64,000 nt of DNA from Stigmatella ashevillena. GTDB lineage: Bacteria; Myxococcota; Myxococcia; Myxococcales; Myxococcaceae. The first letter of the stretch is position 1. Each line of letters starts with the position of its first letter. The translations under genes were made by a program, and so were the position numbers. Below the pieces are notes generated by a model that was not told the origin of the DNA, did not search any database, and worked only from the letters and a program-made list of their open reading frames with translations. Positions 34,541 through 45,977 of the stretch are shown here, one piece after another. Where the stretch lies: positions 9,666,425-9,730,424 of the forward strand of contig NZ_JAQNDM010000002.1 of assembly GCF_028368975.1 (NCBI RefSeq), read 5' to 3'.

Positions 34541-37467
34541 CGGAGCCTGTGTTGCCCCCAGCGCCCTCGGAAGGGGCGCGGACATCGGATGATGCTCCCG
34601 ACTTGAGCGTGCGCGCGGTCTCCGTGCTGCTGCTGTACTTCCGCCGGGAGTACGGCGAGGTGCGCCTGCACCGGCTGTGGAGCAAGTACCAACTGGGGCT
34701 GTCGCTCGAGTACGTCAGTACGCTGACGAACTTCATCTCGTTCGACTTCACGGAGCGGTTGATCGACGCGCTCGTGGCCGAGTCGGAGGATCCTCACTTC
34801 GCGCGCAAGGCCGGGCGGCTCTTCGTCACCCCGGATGCGATGGGCTTTCTGTACCACGCCCTGCGCATCTTCGGCTCGGTGAAGGCCGTCTACGCGAAGT
34901 TCATCGAGGTGGTGCCCACGCTCAACCGGGTGGGCAAGTTCACCATCGAGTCCGCCTCCAGCAACCACATGGTGCTCTCGTATTTGAGCCGCCGGACCGA
35001 GCGCAACCGCAACCTGTGCGAGGGGCGGATGGCGCAGTTCGCCTCGGTGCCCACCATCTGGGATTTGCCGCCCGCTCAAATGGTGGAGCTCCAGTGCCAG
35101 GCCCGCGGGGCGGACTGCTGCCGCTACGAGCTGACGTGGCACGAGCCGGTGCGCGGCTGGCGCCTGGGCGCGGGCATGCTGATGGGCGTGGCGGTCGGCA
35201 CAGGCATGGGGTTGCTCAACCTGGGGCCCCTGCCGGTGCTCGTGCCCTCCGTGGCGCTCGGCGCTGCCTTCTTCGGGGCGTGGATGGATGCCCGCCAGGA
35301 GGTGCGGCGCAAGGACGAGTACCTCGCCGCGCAGAACGAAGGCCTCATGCAGTCGCTGACGGACCTCGAGCGGCGCTACGACGAGGTGTACCGCAGCAAC
35401 CTGGCCCTAGAGGATCGCGTCGCCGCGCGGACCCAGGAGATCACCGAGGCCAACTCCAAGCTGGCCGCGGCGCTCGACACCCAGAAGGAGCTGATCCGGC
35501 TCAAGAGCGAGTTCTTCGACAACGTGAGCCATGAGCTGCGCACGCCGCTCACGCTCATCCTGCTGTCGCTCGAATCGCTGTTGCAGCGGGACCCTTCCGC
35601 CTATCCGGACTCCGTCCGGCAGCACCTGGCGACGATGGAGCGCAGCGCCCACCGCCTGCTCAAGCTCATCAACAACCTGCTGGACCTGGCGCAGATGGAG
35701 GCTGGCAAGCTGCGGCTGCGCTACCAGGCGGTGGAGCTGCACAGCCTGCTGACTTCCCTGTTGTCACCCTTCCGGGTGATGGCGGAGAAGAAGGGCCTGA
35801 CCCTCACGTTGGTGGGGCAGCCGGTGTCCGCCATTCACGGCGACGTGGAGCGCATCGAGGTGGTTTTCCAGAACCTCGTCTCCAACGCCTTGAAGTTCAC
35901 CCAGCAGGGCTCCGTGAAGGTGCGTGTGTCCGAGGACGCGGCCTCCGTGTTCGTGGAGGTGGAGGACACGGGTCCGGGCATCGCGCCCCAGGACATTCCC
36001 GTCATCTTCGATCGCTTCGCCCAGGCGGACTCCACCGGGACGCGCCGCTTCGGCGGCACCGGCATCGGGCTGGCGCTGGTGAAGGAGACGGTGGATCTGC
36101 ACTCGGGCGACATCCGGGTGACGAGCGAGGTGGGCAAGGGCTCCACCTTCCTCGTCCAGCTCCCCAAGGGGACGGCGCACATCCGCGAGGACCTGAGGGA
36201 TCGGCGCGCGATCGACATGCCGATCCGCCGCGATCGCCGCACCATGACGGCCCTGCCCACGGCGCGCCCGGGCGGGCTGCCCTCGGACACCGCGTCCGCC
36301 GAGGAGTCCGCCTCGGCGACGGCGCCGCGCATCCTGGTGGTGGAGGACGAGCCGGAGATCCGCGACTTCGTCGTCAGCGTGCTCCGGACGACCTACCGCG
36401 TGACAGAGGCCGTCAACGGCGAGGAGGGCCGCCAGCGCGCCCTCCAGTCGAGCCCGGACCTCATCGTCTCGGATGTGATGATGCCGGTGATGTCGGGCCT
36501 GCAGATGCTCGCCGCGCTGCGCGAGCGGCAGGAGACGGCGGACATCCCGGTCATCCTCCTCACGGCCCGGCAAGAGGTGGCCGAGAAGGTGGAAGGCCTG
36601 GGCATCGGCGCGAACGACTACATGGGCAAGCCGTTCTCGCCCCGCGAGCTGCTGGCGCGCATCGAGGCCCAGCTGCGCTTGAGGGATGCCGCGGTGCGCG
36701 CGGCGGAGAACGAGCGGCTGGCGGCCACGGGCCTGCTCACCTCGGGCTTCGCCCACGAGGTGCGCAACCCGCTCAACGGGTTGATGAACGCGATGCTCCC
36801 CTTGCGCGAGAGCATCCTGGGCGCGCAGGTGGATCTGGACACGAGCCGCGCCATGCTCGAAGTCATGGAGGAGTGTGGCACCCGCATCCGCCACCTCGCT
36901 GAGTCCCTGCTGTCCTTCGTGCGCACCTCCGACCGGTTGGTGCCGGTGAACCTGGGCGCCTCGCTGGACTCCACCCTGAGCGTGCTGGCGTGGAAGATCC
37001 CTCACGACGTGATGGTGGTGCGCGACTACCAGTGTGATGTTCCCATCACCGGGGACCCGGGCTCGCTCAACCAAGTGTGGGTGAACCTGATCGACAACGC
37101 CCTGCGCGCGGTGGGCGACAAGGGCCAGGTGAAGATCTCCACCGAGCACGACGGGGCCACGGCGGTGGTGTCCATCACGGACACGGGCACGGGCATCAAG
37201 CCCGAGGACATGGAGCGCCTCTTCCAGCCGTTCTTCTCCACCCGGGCCGCGGGGGAGGGCACGGGGCTGGGCCTGGCGCTCTGCCGGCGCATCGTGCTGC
37301 GCCACGGGGGCCTCATCCAGCTCACCAGCGAGTGGGGCAAGGGCACCCGGTGCGAGGTGCGCCTGCCGGTGCAGGGGGTGGAGCACCTCCAGCCCCGGAG
37401 CGGGCGCCCCGCGGAGCCCGCCGCCTTGACGCGGTTGCCTCCGGGCCCAGGCGCCGCCAACGGGTGA
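34537..37467 (+). CDS. hybrid sensor histidine kinase with two kinase modules flanking a receiver
   Basis: The 976-residue protein has an N-terminal sensor region (about 20-205) whose end LQCQARGADCCRYELTW resembles 4-vinyl-reductase/heme-NO-binding-like sensor folds. Two membrane helices (about 210-250) and a coiled coil (about 255-320) follow. Kinase module 1 has the H-box FDNVSHELRTPLT (His about 331) and an ATP-binding domain (DTGPGIAPQD, GGTGIGLALVKE). A receiver ILVVEDEPEIRD with DLIVSDVMMP (Asp about 644) is next. Kinase module 2 has FAHEVRNPLNG (about 740) and DTGTGIKPEDMERLFQPF. The start is TTG 34537 with GGAGG ten bases upstream, overlapping the methyltransferase stop. It probably signals together with the receiver-PilZ protein. 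Confidence 0.9.
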   Translation: MTEPVLPPAPSEGARTSDDAPDLSVRAVSVLLLYFRREYGEVRLHRLWSKYQLGLSLEYVSTLTNFISFDFTERLIDALVAESEDPHFARKAGRLFVTPDAMGFLYHALRIFGSVKAVYAKFIEVVPTLNRVGKFTIESASSNHMVLSYLSRRTERNRNLCEGRMAQFASVPTIWDLPPAQMVELQCQARGADCCRYELTWHEPVRGWRLGAGMLMGVAVGTGMGLLNLGPLPVLVPSVALGAAFFGAWMDARQEVRRKDEYLAAQNEGLMQSLTDLERRYDEVYRSNLALEDRVAARTQEITEANSKLAAALDTQKELIRLKSEFFDNVSHELRTPLTLILLSLESLLQRDPSAYPDSVRQHLATMERSAHRLLKLINNLLDLAQMEAGKLRLRYQAVELHSLLTSLLSPFRVMAEKKGLTLTLVGQPVSAIHGDVERIEVVFQNLVSNALKFTQQGSVKVRVSEDAASVFVEVEDTGPGIAPQDIPVIFDRFAQADSTGTRRFGGTGIGLALVKETVDLHSGDIRVTSEVGKGSTFLVQLPKGTAHIREDLRDRRAIDMPIRRDRRTMTALPTARPGGLPSDTASAEESASATAPRILVVEDEPEIRDFVVSVLRTTYRVTEAVNGEEGRQRALQSSPDLIVSDVMMPVMSGLQMLAALRERQETADIPVILLTARQEVAEKVEGLGIGANDYMGKPFSPRELLARIEAQLRLRDAAVRAAENERLAATGLLTSGFAHEVRNPLNGLMNAMLPLRESILGAQVDLDTSRAMLEVMEECGTRIRHLAESLLSFVRTSDRLVPVNLGASLDSTLSVLAWKIPHDVMVVRDYQCDVPITGDPGSLNQVWVNLIDNALRAVGDKGQVKISTEHDGATAVVSITDTGTGIKPEDMERLFQPFFSTRAAGEGTGLGLALCRRIVLRHGGLIQLTSEWGKGTRCEVRLPVQGVEHLQPRSGRPAEPAALTRLPPGPGAANG

Positions 37468-37485
37468 CGGCGCCCGGAAGTCCCG

Positions 37486-39513
<2,028 letters not shown>

Positions 39514-39558
39514 GTTTGTTCAGGATCGAACCGAGCAGGTCACACCTTTGTCAAGCGC

Positions 39559-39586
39559 CCTCCGGGAAAGGGCCCGCTTCCCGAGG
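39559..39586 (-). terminator. possible hairpin between the two POT genes
   Basis: Read on the minus strand, CCTCGGGAA and TTTCCCGGAGG can pair with one bulge, leaving a GC-rich loop. It lies just past the second POT gene's stop (39591). There is no T-run, so it may be an attenuator, a stability element or nothing. Confidence 0.3.
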
Positions 39587-39590
39587 GTCG

Positions 39591-41045
39591 TCAGGCGCCC
39601 TTGGCGGTCAGACCCGGTGCGGCGTGCTCCCCCACGGGGATGGGGCCGGACTGCTGGTAGTAGTCGCGGACCTTGTATTTGCGCGCCATGAGGGCCATGC
39701 CCACGCCGGCCAGGAACGCCAGGCCCGAGTAGAAGAAGAACTGCCCCGAGCCCTGGAAGATGTTGAGCGAGGAGGCGATGGCCACCGCGATGTTGGCCAG
39801 CGTGGTGTTGACCAGCCAGAGGCTCTGCACCACGCCCTTCATCTCGCGGGGCGCCTGGGTATAGGCGAACTCCAGGCCCGTGGTGGACACGAGGATCTCC
39901 GCCAGGGTGAGCACGATGTACGGGAGGATCTGCCAGGCGATGTTCAGCTTCGTGCCGCCTTCGATGAGCACCTGGTAGTAGCCCGCGATGATGTAGGAGA
40001 ACGCGCCGATGATGAGCCCCAGCGGCATGCGGCGCAGCGGGGTGAGCTCCCAGCGGGTCTTCTGGAAGGCCGGGTAGATGATGCCCGCGAGCACGGGGAT
40101 GAGGATCATCACCAGCGCGGGGTTGACGAACTGCATCTGGCTGGGCTGGAAGGTGAACGAGCCGATCTGCTGATCCATCCCGCGCGCCTGCACCACCCAG
40201 GTGGAGGCCTTTTGATCGAACAGCATCCAGAAGAAGGGGACGGTGGGCATCAAGAGCAGGTTGATGCGGAAGACGGCCCGCACGCCCTCGATGGCCTCCT
40301 CGGGGTGGGCTTTCCGGGCGCCCGACAGCCAGTCGCCCCCGGCGGGGCGCTCGCGGCGGTTGCCCAGGGCGGCGAAGAGGATCCGCAGGAACGAGTGCGG
40401 GTTGTGCCCCGTGGGCGGGACGATGACGTAGTGGCGGCGGCCGAACCAGTAGATGACGGTGGCCAGGAACATCAGCACCCCGGGGATGCCGAAGGCCACC
40501 GCCGGGCCCAGGCGCTTGAGCGCCAGCGGGATGAAGAGCGAGGCGAAGAACGAGCCGAAGTTGATGGTCCAGTAGAAGATGGCGAAGACCTTCTTCACCA
40601 GGTGCTTGTTCTCCTCGGTGAACTGGTCTCCGACCATGGCGGACACGCACGGCTTGATGCCGCCCGAGCCCAGGGCGATGAGGAACAGGCCGGTGTAGAA
40701 GCCGGTGGGGCTGTTCTCGAAGAGGGCCAGACACGCGTGGCCCACGCAGTACAGCAGGCTCAGCCAGAGGATGACGCGGTACTTGCCCAGGAACCGGTCC
40801 GCCAGGTACCCGCCGAACAGCGGGAAGAAGTAGACCCCGGACATGAACAGGTGGAAGTGCGACTTGGCCATCGCCTCCCGGGCGGCCGTGTCCGGGTTCG
40901 CGTTCACCAGCAGGTAGTCGATGAGGAACACGGTGAGGATGTTCCGCATCCCATAGAAGCTGAACCGCTCACAGGCCTCGTTGCCGATGATGTAGGGGAT
41001 TTGCGGCGGAAAGCGGCTGCTCTTCTCGGGGAGGGGCTCGGCCAT
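39591..41045 (-). CDS. POT-family proton-dependent oligopeptide transporter
   Basis: This is a 484-residue peptide/H+ symporter of standard length with about 12-14 helices. The ExxER signature is EACERFSFYGMRNILTVFL (about 24-42), followed by GSGGIKPCVSAMVGDQFT and YWTINFGSFFASLFI. The C-terminal half contains FAYTQAPREMKGVVQSLWLVNTT, the POT counterpart of the PTR2 second signature. The ATG at 41045 (MAEPLPEKS) is preferred to one three codons upstream. It precedes the larger POT gene and follows the M15 peptidase gene on the same strand. Uptake of peptides from digested prey is the likely use. Confidence 0.94.
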   Translation of the reverse strand: MAEPLPEKSSRFPPQIPYIIGNEACERFSFYGMRNILTVFLIDYLLVNANPDTAAREAMAKSHFHLFMSGVYFFPLFGGYLADRFLGKYRVILWLSLLYCVGHACLALFENSPTGFYTGLFLIALGSGGIKPCVSAMVGDQFTEENKHLVKKVFAIFYWTINFGSFFASLFIPLALKRLGPAVAFGIPGVLMFLATVIYWFGRRHYVIVPPTGHNPHSFLRILFAALGNRRERPAGGDWLSGARKAHPEEAIEGVRAVFRINLLLMPTVPFFWMLFDQKASTWVVQARGMDQQIGSFTFQPSQMQFVNPALVMILIPVLAGIIYPAFQKTRWELTPLRRMPLGLIIGAFSYIIAGYYQVLIEGGTKLNIAWQILPYIVLTLAEILVSTTGLEFAYTQAPREMKGVVQSLWLVNTTLANIAVAIASSLNIFQGSGQFFFYSGLAFLAGVGMALMARKYKVRDYYQQSGPIPVGEHAAPGLTAKGA

Positions 41046-41141
41046 GCGCGGCATCTCGGCGGAGGAAGGGTGGGCGCCCAGGAAAATGGCCCTTCGTGCC
41101 TACCCCACGGGGCATGGCCGAGACAATCGCTTATCGCGCGC

Positions 41142-41708
41142 TCAGCTCGGACTGGGCGTGGCGACCTCGGCGGGGGCGGGGACGGGGGGCAAGGGCTGGT
41201 AGCGGTCGGAGCACGCGTGGCCGGGCTTTGGCAGCGGGGTGGTTCTGGGCCGGTACTCCCAATGCCACGGCTCCGAGCGCACCGTGCGCCGGAAACCGAA
41301 ACGGCAGGCATTGGCGGACAGCCAGCCGTAGGCGGGAGAGGTGACATCTCCCACCGACACGTCCACCGCCGTTCCCCGCTGGTGGTTGGAGCGCCCGGGA
41401 CGGGCCGCCCGGGGCCCCAGGCCCTTGCGGTAGAGGCGGTACAGGTAGCGCTGCTCGGCCCGGGAGCGGTGGCCGCTGACGACCCACAGCATGACACCCT
41501 GCTGCTGGGCCTCGGCGTGCATCTGCTGGAAGGCCCGCGCCGCATCGGTGCGCAGGCGCTCACCGCCGGGGACGCGAATGAGCCGCTTCGAGGCGCCGGG
41601 CTTCTTCGCGGCACGCTGTCGCTGGGCCGCCTCCTCGGCAGAGGCCACGGGCGCGGCCAAGACCAGCAGGAGGAGCACGAAGCTCCAGCGAACCCACGCG
41701 GGCGGCAT
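41142..41708 (-). CDS. secreted M15-family D-alanyl-D-alanine carboxypeptidase-like protein
   Basis: The 188-residue protein has a signal peptide (MPPAWVRWSFVLLLLVLAAP, cleavage near ASAEE). The M15/VanY-type zinc site is complete: SGHRSRAEQRYLY, SNHQRGTAVDVSVGD (His and Asp ligands) and the final WHWEY (catalytic Glu, His ligand). Such enzymes trim peptidoglycan stem peptides in the periplasm. The ATG at 41708 is chosen over 41750 for its proper signal peptide. The Pro-rich C-terminus after the catalytic domain (PLPPVPAPAEVATPSPS) is disordered. It lies 96 bases before the POT gene on the same strand. Confidence 0.9.
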   Translation of the reverse strand: MPPAWVRWSFVLLLLVLAAPVASAEEAAQRQRAAKKPGASKRLIRVPGGERLRTDAARAFQQMHAEAQQQGVMLWVVSGHRSRAEQRYLYRLYRKGLGPRAARPGRSNHQRGTAVDVSVGDVTSPAYGWLSANACRFGFRRTVRSEPWHWEYRPRTTPLPKPGHACSDRYQPLPPVPAPAEVATPSPS

Positions 41709-41752
41709 CTCGAGTCCTGACACGGGGACCACAATAGGCCTTTCCCGCATCT

Positions 41753-41768
41753 ATTCCCGTCTGGGAAT
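41753..41768 (-). terminator. short hairpin downstream of uvrA
   Basis: ATTCCC (41753-41758) and GGGAAT (41763-41768) form a perfect six-base stem with a four-base loop, 36 bases past the uvrA stop. A second weaker stem (CGTCA/TGACG) lies at about 41777-41792. No T-run follows, so termination is only suggested. Confidence 0.3.
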
Positions 41769-41803
41769 GGGCCGCCCGTCAGGCGCTTGACGAACCGTCT
41801 GTC

Positions 41804-44737
41804 TTACGGAGACACGGCCGCCCGGCGGTTGCTCGGCCGCTCGCCTGCCGGTGGGGGAGGCGGAGGGGTGGGAGTGTCCACTCGCTGACCGACCCGCTGG
41901 TGGCGGGCCTTCTGGAGCACATGGGCCAGGTACCGGCCGGTGTGGCTCTCCGGCACCTGGGCTACCTGTTCGGGGGTTCCCACCGCCAACACCCGGCCTC
42001 CGCCTGCGCCGCCCTCGGGACCGAGATCCACCACCCAGTCCGCGCTCTTGATGACGTCCAGGTTGTGCTCGATGCAGAGCACCGAGTTGCCCGCCTCCAC
42101 CAGCCGGTTGAGCACCAGCAGCAGCTTGCGGATGTCCTCGAAGTGCAGGCCCGTGGTGGGCTCATCCAAGATGTAGAGCGTGCGGCCGGTGGCCACCCGC
42201 GCCAGCTCCCGCGCCAGCTTGATGCGCTGGGCCTCGCCGCCCGACAGCGTGGGGGAGCTCTGTCCCAGCCGGATGTAACCCAGCCCCACGTCATCCAGCG
42301 TCTGGAGCACGCGCATGATGTCCTTGTGGGCCCCGAAGTGCTGCATCGCCTCGCGCACGCTCATGTCGAGCACCTCGGCGATGTTCTTGCCCTTGTAGCG
42401 CACCCGCAGCGTGGCCTCGTTGAAGCGCTTGCCCTGGCACACCTCGCACGGCACGTACACGTCCGCCAGGAAGTGCATCTCCACCAGCTTCATGCCGTCG
42501 CCCTCGCACGACTCGCAGCGGCCGCCCTTGATGTTGAACGAGAAGCGGCCCGGCGTGTACCCGAACGTCCGGGCCTCCTGGGTCAGCGCGAACACTTCCC
42601 GGACGGCATCGAAGACCTTCGTGTAGGTCGCCGGGTTGCTGCGCGGCGTGCGGCCGATGGGCCGCTGGTCGATGTCGATGACCTTGTCCAGGTGCTCCAT
42701 GCCCTGGATGGACTTGTGCCGGCCGGGGACTTCCCGGCTCTCGTAGAGCTGGCGGGCCAGCGCCGGGTAGAGGATCTCATTGATGAGCGTGGACTTGCCC
42801 GCCCCGGACACCCCGGTGACGGCCACCAGCACGCCCAGGGGGAGCTCCACGTCCACGTCCTTCAGGTTGTTCTCGCGGGCGCCGCGGATGAGGATCTGCG
42901 CCTTGCCGGGCTTGCGCCGCTGCTCCGGCACGTCGATCTCCTTGCGCCCGGAGAGGTACGCGCCCGTGAGGCTCTCCTCGTCCGCCATCACCTGCTTGGG
43001 CGTGCCCTGGGACACCACCTGGCCACCCAGCTCGCCCGCGCCCGGCCCGAAGTCGACGATCCAGTCCGCCTCCTCCATCGTCTCCTCGTCGTGCTCCACG
43101 ACGATGACGGAGTTGCCCAAGTCCCTGAGCCGCTTGAGCGTGGCCAAGAGCTTGCCGTTGTCGCGCTGGTGCAGGCCGATGGAGGGCTCGTCCAGGATGT
43201 AGATGACCCCCGTCAGCTCGCTGCCCATCTGCGAGGCCAGCCGGATGCGCTGGCTCTCCCCGCCGGACAGGGTGGAGGCGGTCCGCTCCAGCGTCAGGTA
43301 GCCCAGCCCCACGTCCACGAGGAAGGACAGCCGGCTGCGGATCTCCTTGAGCAGCTCCGTGGCGATCTTCCGCTCGTTCTCCGGCAGCTCCATGCCGCCC
43401 AGGAAGCGCAGTGCCTCGGAGATGGTCTGCTGGCTCAGCTCCACGATGGAGTGGCCATGCACCTTCACCGCGCGGCTCTCGGGCTTCAGGCGCTCGCCCT
43501 TGCAGGTGGGGCAGGGCTTGTCGCTGAAGAACTTCTGGTAGTACGTCCGCATCGCCTCGGAGGTGGTGGTCTTGAAGCTGCGCATCAGCTTGTTGACCAG
43601 GCCTTCCCACTCCATCTTGTAACGGCCGCCTTCGCCCCACTTGACGGTGAACGCCTTGCCCTCCGAGCCGTACATCAGCAGGTCCTTCTCCCGCTGGCCC
43701 ATCTTCGCGTAGGGCACGTCCAGGGGGATCTTGAACGCCTCCGCCAGGCTCTCGACGAACTCCGCCGTCCAGCCCTCGCCCTTGTTCATGCCGCTGGCCC
43801 AGGGCTCGATGGCGCCCTCGCGCACGGTGCGCGAGGCATCGGGCACGATGCGGTCCGGGTCCATCTCCGCCTTGGTGCCCAGCCCGTTGCAGTCGGTGCA
43901 CATGCCCAGCGGGTTGTTGAAGGAGAAGGCGGCAGGGGTCAGCTCACCAAAGGACAGGCCGCAGGCGTGGCAGGCGTTCAGCTCGCTCATGACGCGGTCT
44001 GAGGCCAGGGCCCCGGCCTCATCCGTGACGATGAGGATGCCCTTGCCCTCGCGCAGCGCCGTCTCCACCGAGTCCGTCAGCCGGGTGCGCACCTCCGGCT
44101 TGAGCACCAGCCGGTCGATGATGAGCGCGATGTCGTGCTTGGACTTCTTGTCCAGCTCGATGCGCTCCTCCAGGCTCTTGAGCTTGCCGTCGATGCGCGC
44201 CCGGGAGAAGCCGCGCTTCTGCGCCTCGGTGAGCAGGTCCTTGTGCTCGCCCTTCCGGTTCGTGACGAGCGGGGCGAGGATCTGCACCTTGGTGCCCGGC
44301 GGGGACTTGAGGATCTCCTCGACGATCTGCTGCGCGCTCTGCTTGCCCACCTTGCGGCCGCACTGGGGGCAGTGCTGGAGGCCGATGGAGGCGTAGAGCA
44401 CGCGCAGGTAGTCATGCACCTCCGTCACCGTGCCCACCGTCGAGCGCGGGTTGTTGCTGGCCGCCTTCTGCTCGATGGAGATGGTGGGGGACAGGCCCCG
44501 GAGCGTGTCGTACTTGGGCTTCTCCATCTGCCCGAGGAACTGCCGGGCATAGGCGGAGAGGCTCTCCACGTAGCGGCGCTGGCCCTCCGCATAGAGGGTG
44601 TCGAAGGCCAGCGAACTCTTTCCGGAGCCCGACACGCCGGTGAAGACCACGAGCTTCTTTTTCGGGATCTCCAACGAGACGTTCTTGAGGTTGTGCTCCT
44701 TGGCTCCACGGATGGTGATGACGTCGGGCTCGGACAT
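41804..44737 (-). CDS. uvrA: excinuclease ABC subunit A
   Basis: UvrA is the damage-recognising ATPase of nucleotide excision repair. The 977-residue protein has two ABC modules with Walker A motifs [16 protein letters not shown] (about 34-49) and [16 protein letters not shown]. The signatures [14 protein letters not shown] and [14 protein letters not shown] and the Walker B regions [13 protein letters not shown] and [13 protein letters not shown] are also present. Zinc-binding cysteines are at [15 protein letters not shown] and [15 protein letters not shown] Pro-rich tail of about 25 residues ([15 protein letters not shown]) extends past the usual end. No myxobacterial LexA-type box was found before the start. 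It is divergent from the DMT transporter gene. Confidence 0.98.
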   Translation of the reverse strand: MSEPDVITIRGAKEHNLKNVSLEIPKKKLVVFTGVSGSGKSSLAFDTLYAEGQRRYVESLSAYARQFLGQMEKPKYDTLRGLSPTISIEQKAASNNPRSTVGTVTEVHDYLRVLYASIGLQHCPQCGRKVGKQSAQQIVEEILKSPPGTKVQILAPLVTNRKGEHKDLLTEAQKRGFSRARIDGKLKSLEERIELDKKSKHDIALIIDRLVLKPEVRTRLTDSVETALREGKGILIVTDEAGALASDRVMSELNACHACGLSFGELTPAAFSFNNPLGMCTDCNGLGTKAEMDPDRIVPDASRTVREGAIEPWASGMNKGEGWTAEFVESLAEAFKIPLDVPYAKMGQREKDLLMYGSEGKAFTVKWGEGGRYKMEWEGLVNKLMRSFKTTTSEAMRTYYQKFFSDKPCPTCKGERLKPESRAVKVHGHSIVELSQQTISEALRFLGGMELPENERKIATELLKEIRSRLSFLVDVGLGYLTLERTASTLSGGESQRIRLASQMGSELTGVIYILDEPSIGLHQRDNGKLLATLKRLRDLGNSVIVVEHDEETMEEADWIVDFGPGAGELGGQVVSQGTPKQVMADEESLTGAYLSGRKEIDVPEQRRKPGKAQILIRGARENNLKDVDVELPLGVLVAVTGVSGAGKSTLINEILYPALARQLYESREVPGRHKSIQGMEHLDKVIDIDQRPIGRTPRSNPATYTKVFDAVREVFALTQEARTFGYTPGRFSFNIKGGRCESCEGDGMKLVEMHFLADVYVPCEVCQGKRFNEATLRVRYKGKNIAEVLDMSVREAMQHFGAHKDIMRVLQTLDDVGLGYIRLGQSSPTLSGGEAQRIKLARELARVATGRTLYILDEPTTGLHFEDIRKLLLVLNRLVEAGNSVLCIEHNLDVIKSADWVVDLGPEGGAGGGRVLAVGTPEQVAQVPESHTGRYLAHVLQKARHQRVGQRVDTPTPPPPPPAGERPSNRRAAVSP

Positions 44738-44857
44738 GGGGGCGTGGTCTACACTGAAAAGGTGTTCCGGTGACCCGGTTTATTGGGTAGGAAGCCGTTG
44801 GATGGTCCTGAACGCCCGGCGTTTCAATCGGAATCCCCGGCGGTATGGTGTACCCAC

Positions 44858-45775
44858 ATGAAGGGCTTCACGCTCCCCGAGCGCTGGCGCGGCATGCCGC
44901 TGCTCATGGTTTCCAGCTTTCTCTTTGCCCTCATGGCCCTGTTCGCCCGGATGCTCTCGGGCCAGCTGTCCGTGGGGCAGGTGGTCTGCGGCCGGTTCGT
45001 CGTGGGGCTCGTCTTCCTGGCGGCCTACTACCCGGCCGTGGGGCGTCGGCCGCGCTTCGGCAGGCCGTTGCTCTGGGCCCTGCGCGGCGTTTTCGGGGGC
45101 ATCTCGGTCTACCTCTATTTCCTCTGCATCGACCGGGTGGCCGTGGGGCCCGCGGTGCTGCTCAACGCCTGCTGGCCCATCTACGGCTCCATCCTGGGCT
45201 ACTTCTTCCTGAAAGAGCACGTCAGCGGGCCGTTGCTGGCGGGGCTGGTGATGACCACGGTGGGCGCGGGGCTCGTCATCTGGGGCACCTCCTTGGAGGC
45301 CTCCAACCTCTCCTTCGGACTGGGGGCCTGGGCGGGCATGTTCTCGGCCGTCTTCAGCGGCGCGGCCGTCGTCGCCATGCGCGCCCTGCGCAATGACACG
45401 GACGCGGCCACCGTCTTCCTCTCCTTCTGCTTCTTCGGATTGCTGTTCGGGCTGCCCTTTGCCCTGGCCGATTGGCGTCCGCTCTCGCCGCACACGGTGG
45501 GGTTGCTGGTGGGGGTGGGGCTGGCGTCGGCGGTGGCGCAAATGACCTTTACCTACGCCATGGGTTACGTCACCACGGCCATGGGGGGCGTGGGCTCGCA
45601 GCTCACCCCCGTCTTCTCCTGGTTGCTGGGGGCGGTGTTCCTGGCGGAGCCCTTGGCGCCCCTGGCCCTGCTGGGGGCGGCCCTGTGCGTGGGCGGGGTG
45701 CTCTGGGGCACGGGGCTGCTGCGCAAGCTCCTGGCCTCTGCGTCCCTTCACCCTTCGGGGCGGCCGAACACGTAG
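44858..45775 (+). CDS. EamA/DMT-superfamily metabolite exporter
   Basis: This is a 305-residue inner-membrane protein with ten hydrophobic segments in two EamA halves. The first half reads [19 protein letters not shown]... [21 protein letters not shown]... [19 protein letters not shown]. The second half begins near [24 protein letters not shown] and ends [28 protein letters not shown]. EamA proteins export amino acids or other small metabolites, and the substrate is not predictable. The ATG at 44858 begins a conventional short N-terminus. The gene is divergent from uvrA by 120 bases. Confidence 0.93.
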   Translation: MKGFTLPERWRGMPLLMVSSFLFALMALFARMLSGQLSVGQVVCGRFVVGLVFLAAYYPAVGRRPRFGRPLLWALRGVFGGISVYLYFLCIDRVAVGPAVLLNACWPIYGSILGYFFLKEHVSGPLLAGLVMTTVGAGLVIWGTSLEASNLSFGLGAWAGMFSAVFSGAAVVAMRALRNDTDAATVFLSFCFFGLLFGLPFALADWRPLSPHTVGLLVGVGLASAVAQMTFTYAMGYVTTAMGGVGSQLTPVFSWLLGAVFLAEPLAPLALLGAALCVGGVLWGTGLLRKLLASASLHPSGRPNT

Positions 45776-45809
45776 CGGGAGCGGTTTCTCCTGTTTCGGG
45801 CTCAGCACT

Positions 45810-45826
45810 CCTGAAAGAATTTCAGG
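45810..45826. terminator. perfect inverted repeat after the DMT gene
   Basis: CCTGAAA-GAA-TTTCAGG is a perfect seven-base inverted repeat with a three-base centre, 35 bases past the DMT stop and 150 bases before the choice-of-anchor gene. It may be a terminator or an operator for the downstream gene. The rest of the 202-base gap shows nothing recognisable. Confidence 0.35.
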
Positions 45827-45977
45827 GTGGAGAGGACCTGGGAACTTTGTTGCCCAGGGCATTCCCTCGGTGTTCCCCTGTCAGCCGGGCCGTTTGCCTT
45901 GTTGAGTGCCAGCCTTCCCCGTTTGGGCATTCCAGTTGCAACCGCCCCGCACCGACGGTGTTTGGGAGGCGGTGCTT

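Noticed and set aside
44738-44857. A GTTCAGG sequence upstream of uvrA as a possible myxobacterial LexA box.
   Set aside because: The ten bases before it do not match the published-type consensus as remembered, so SOS control is not supported here.
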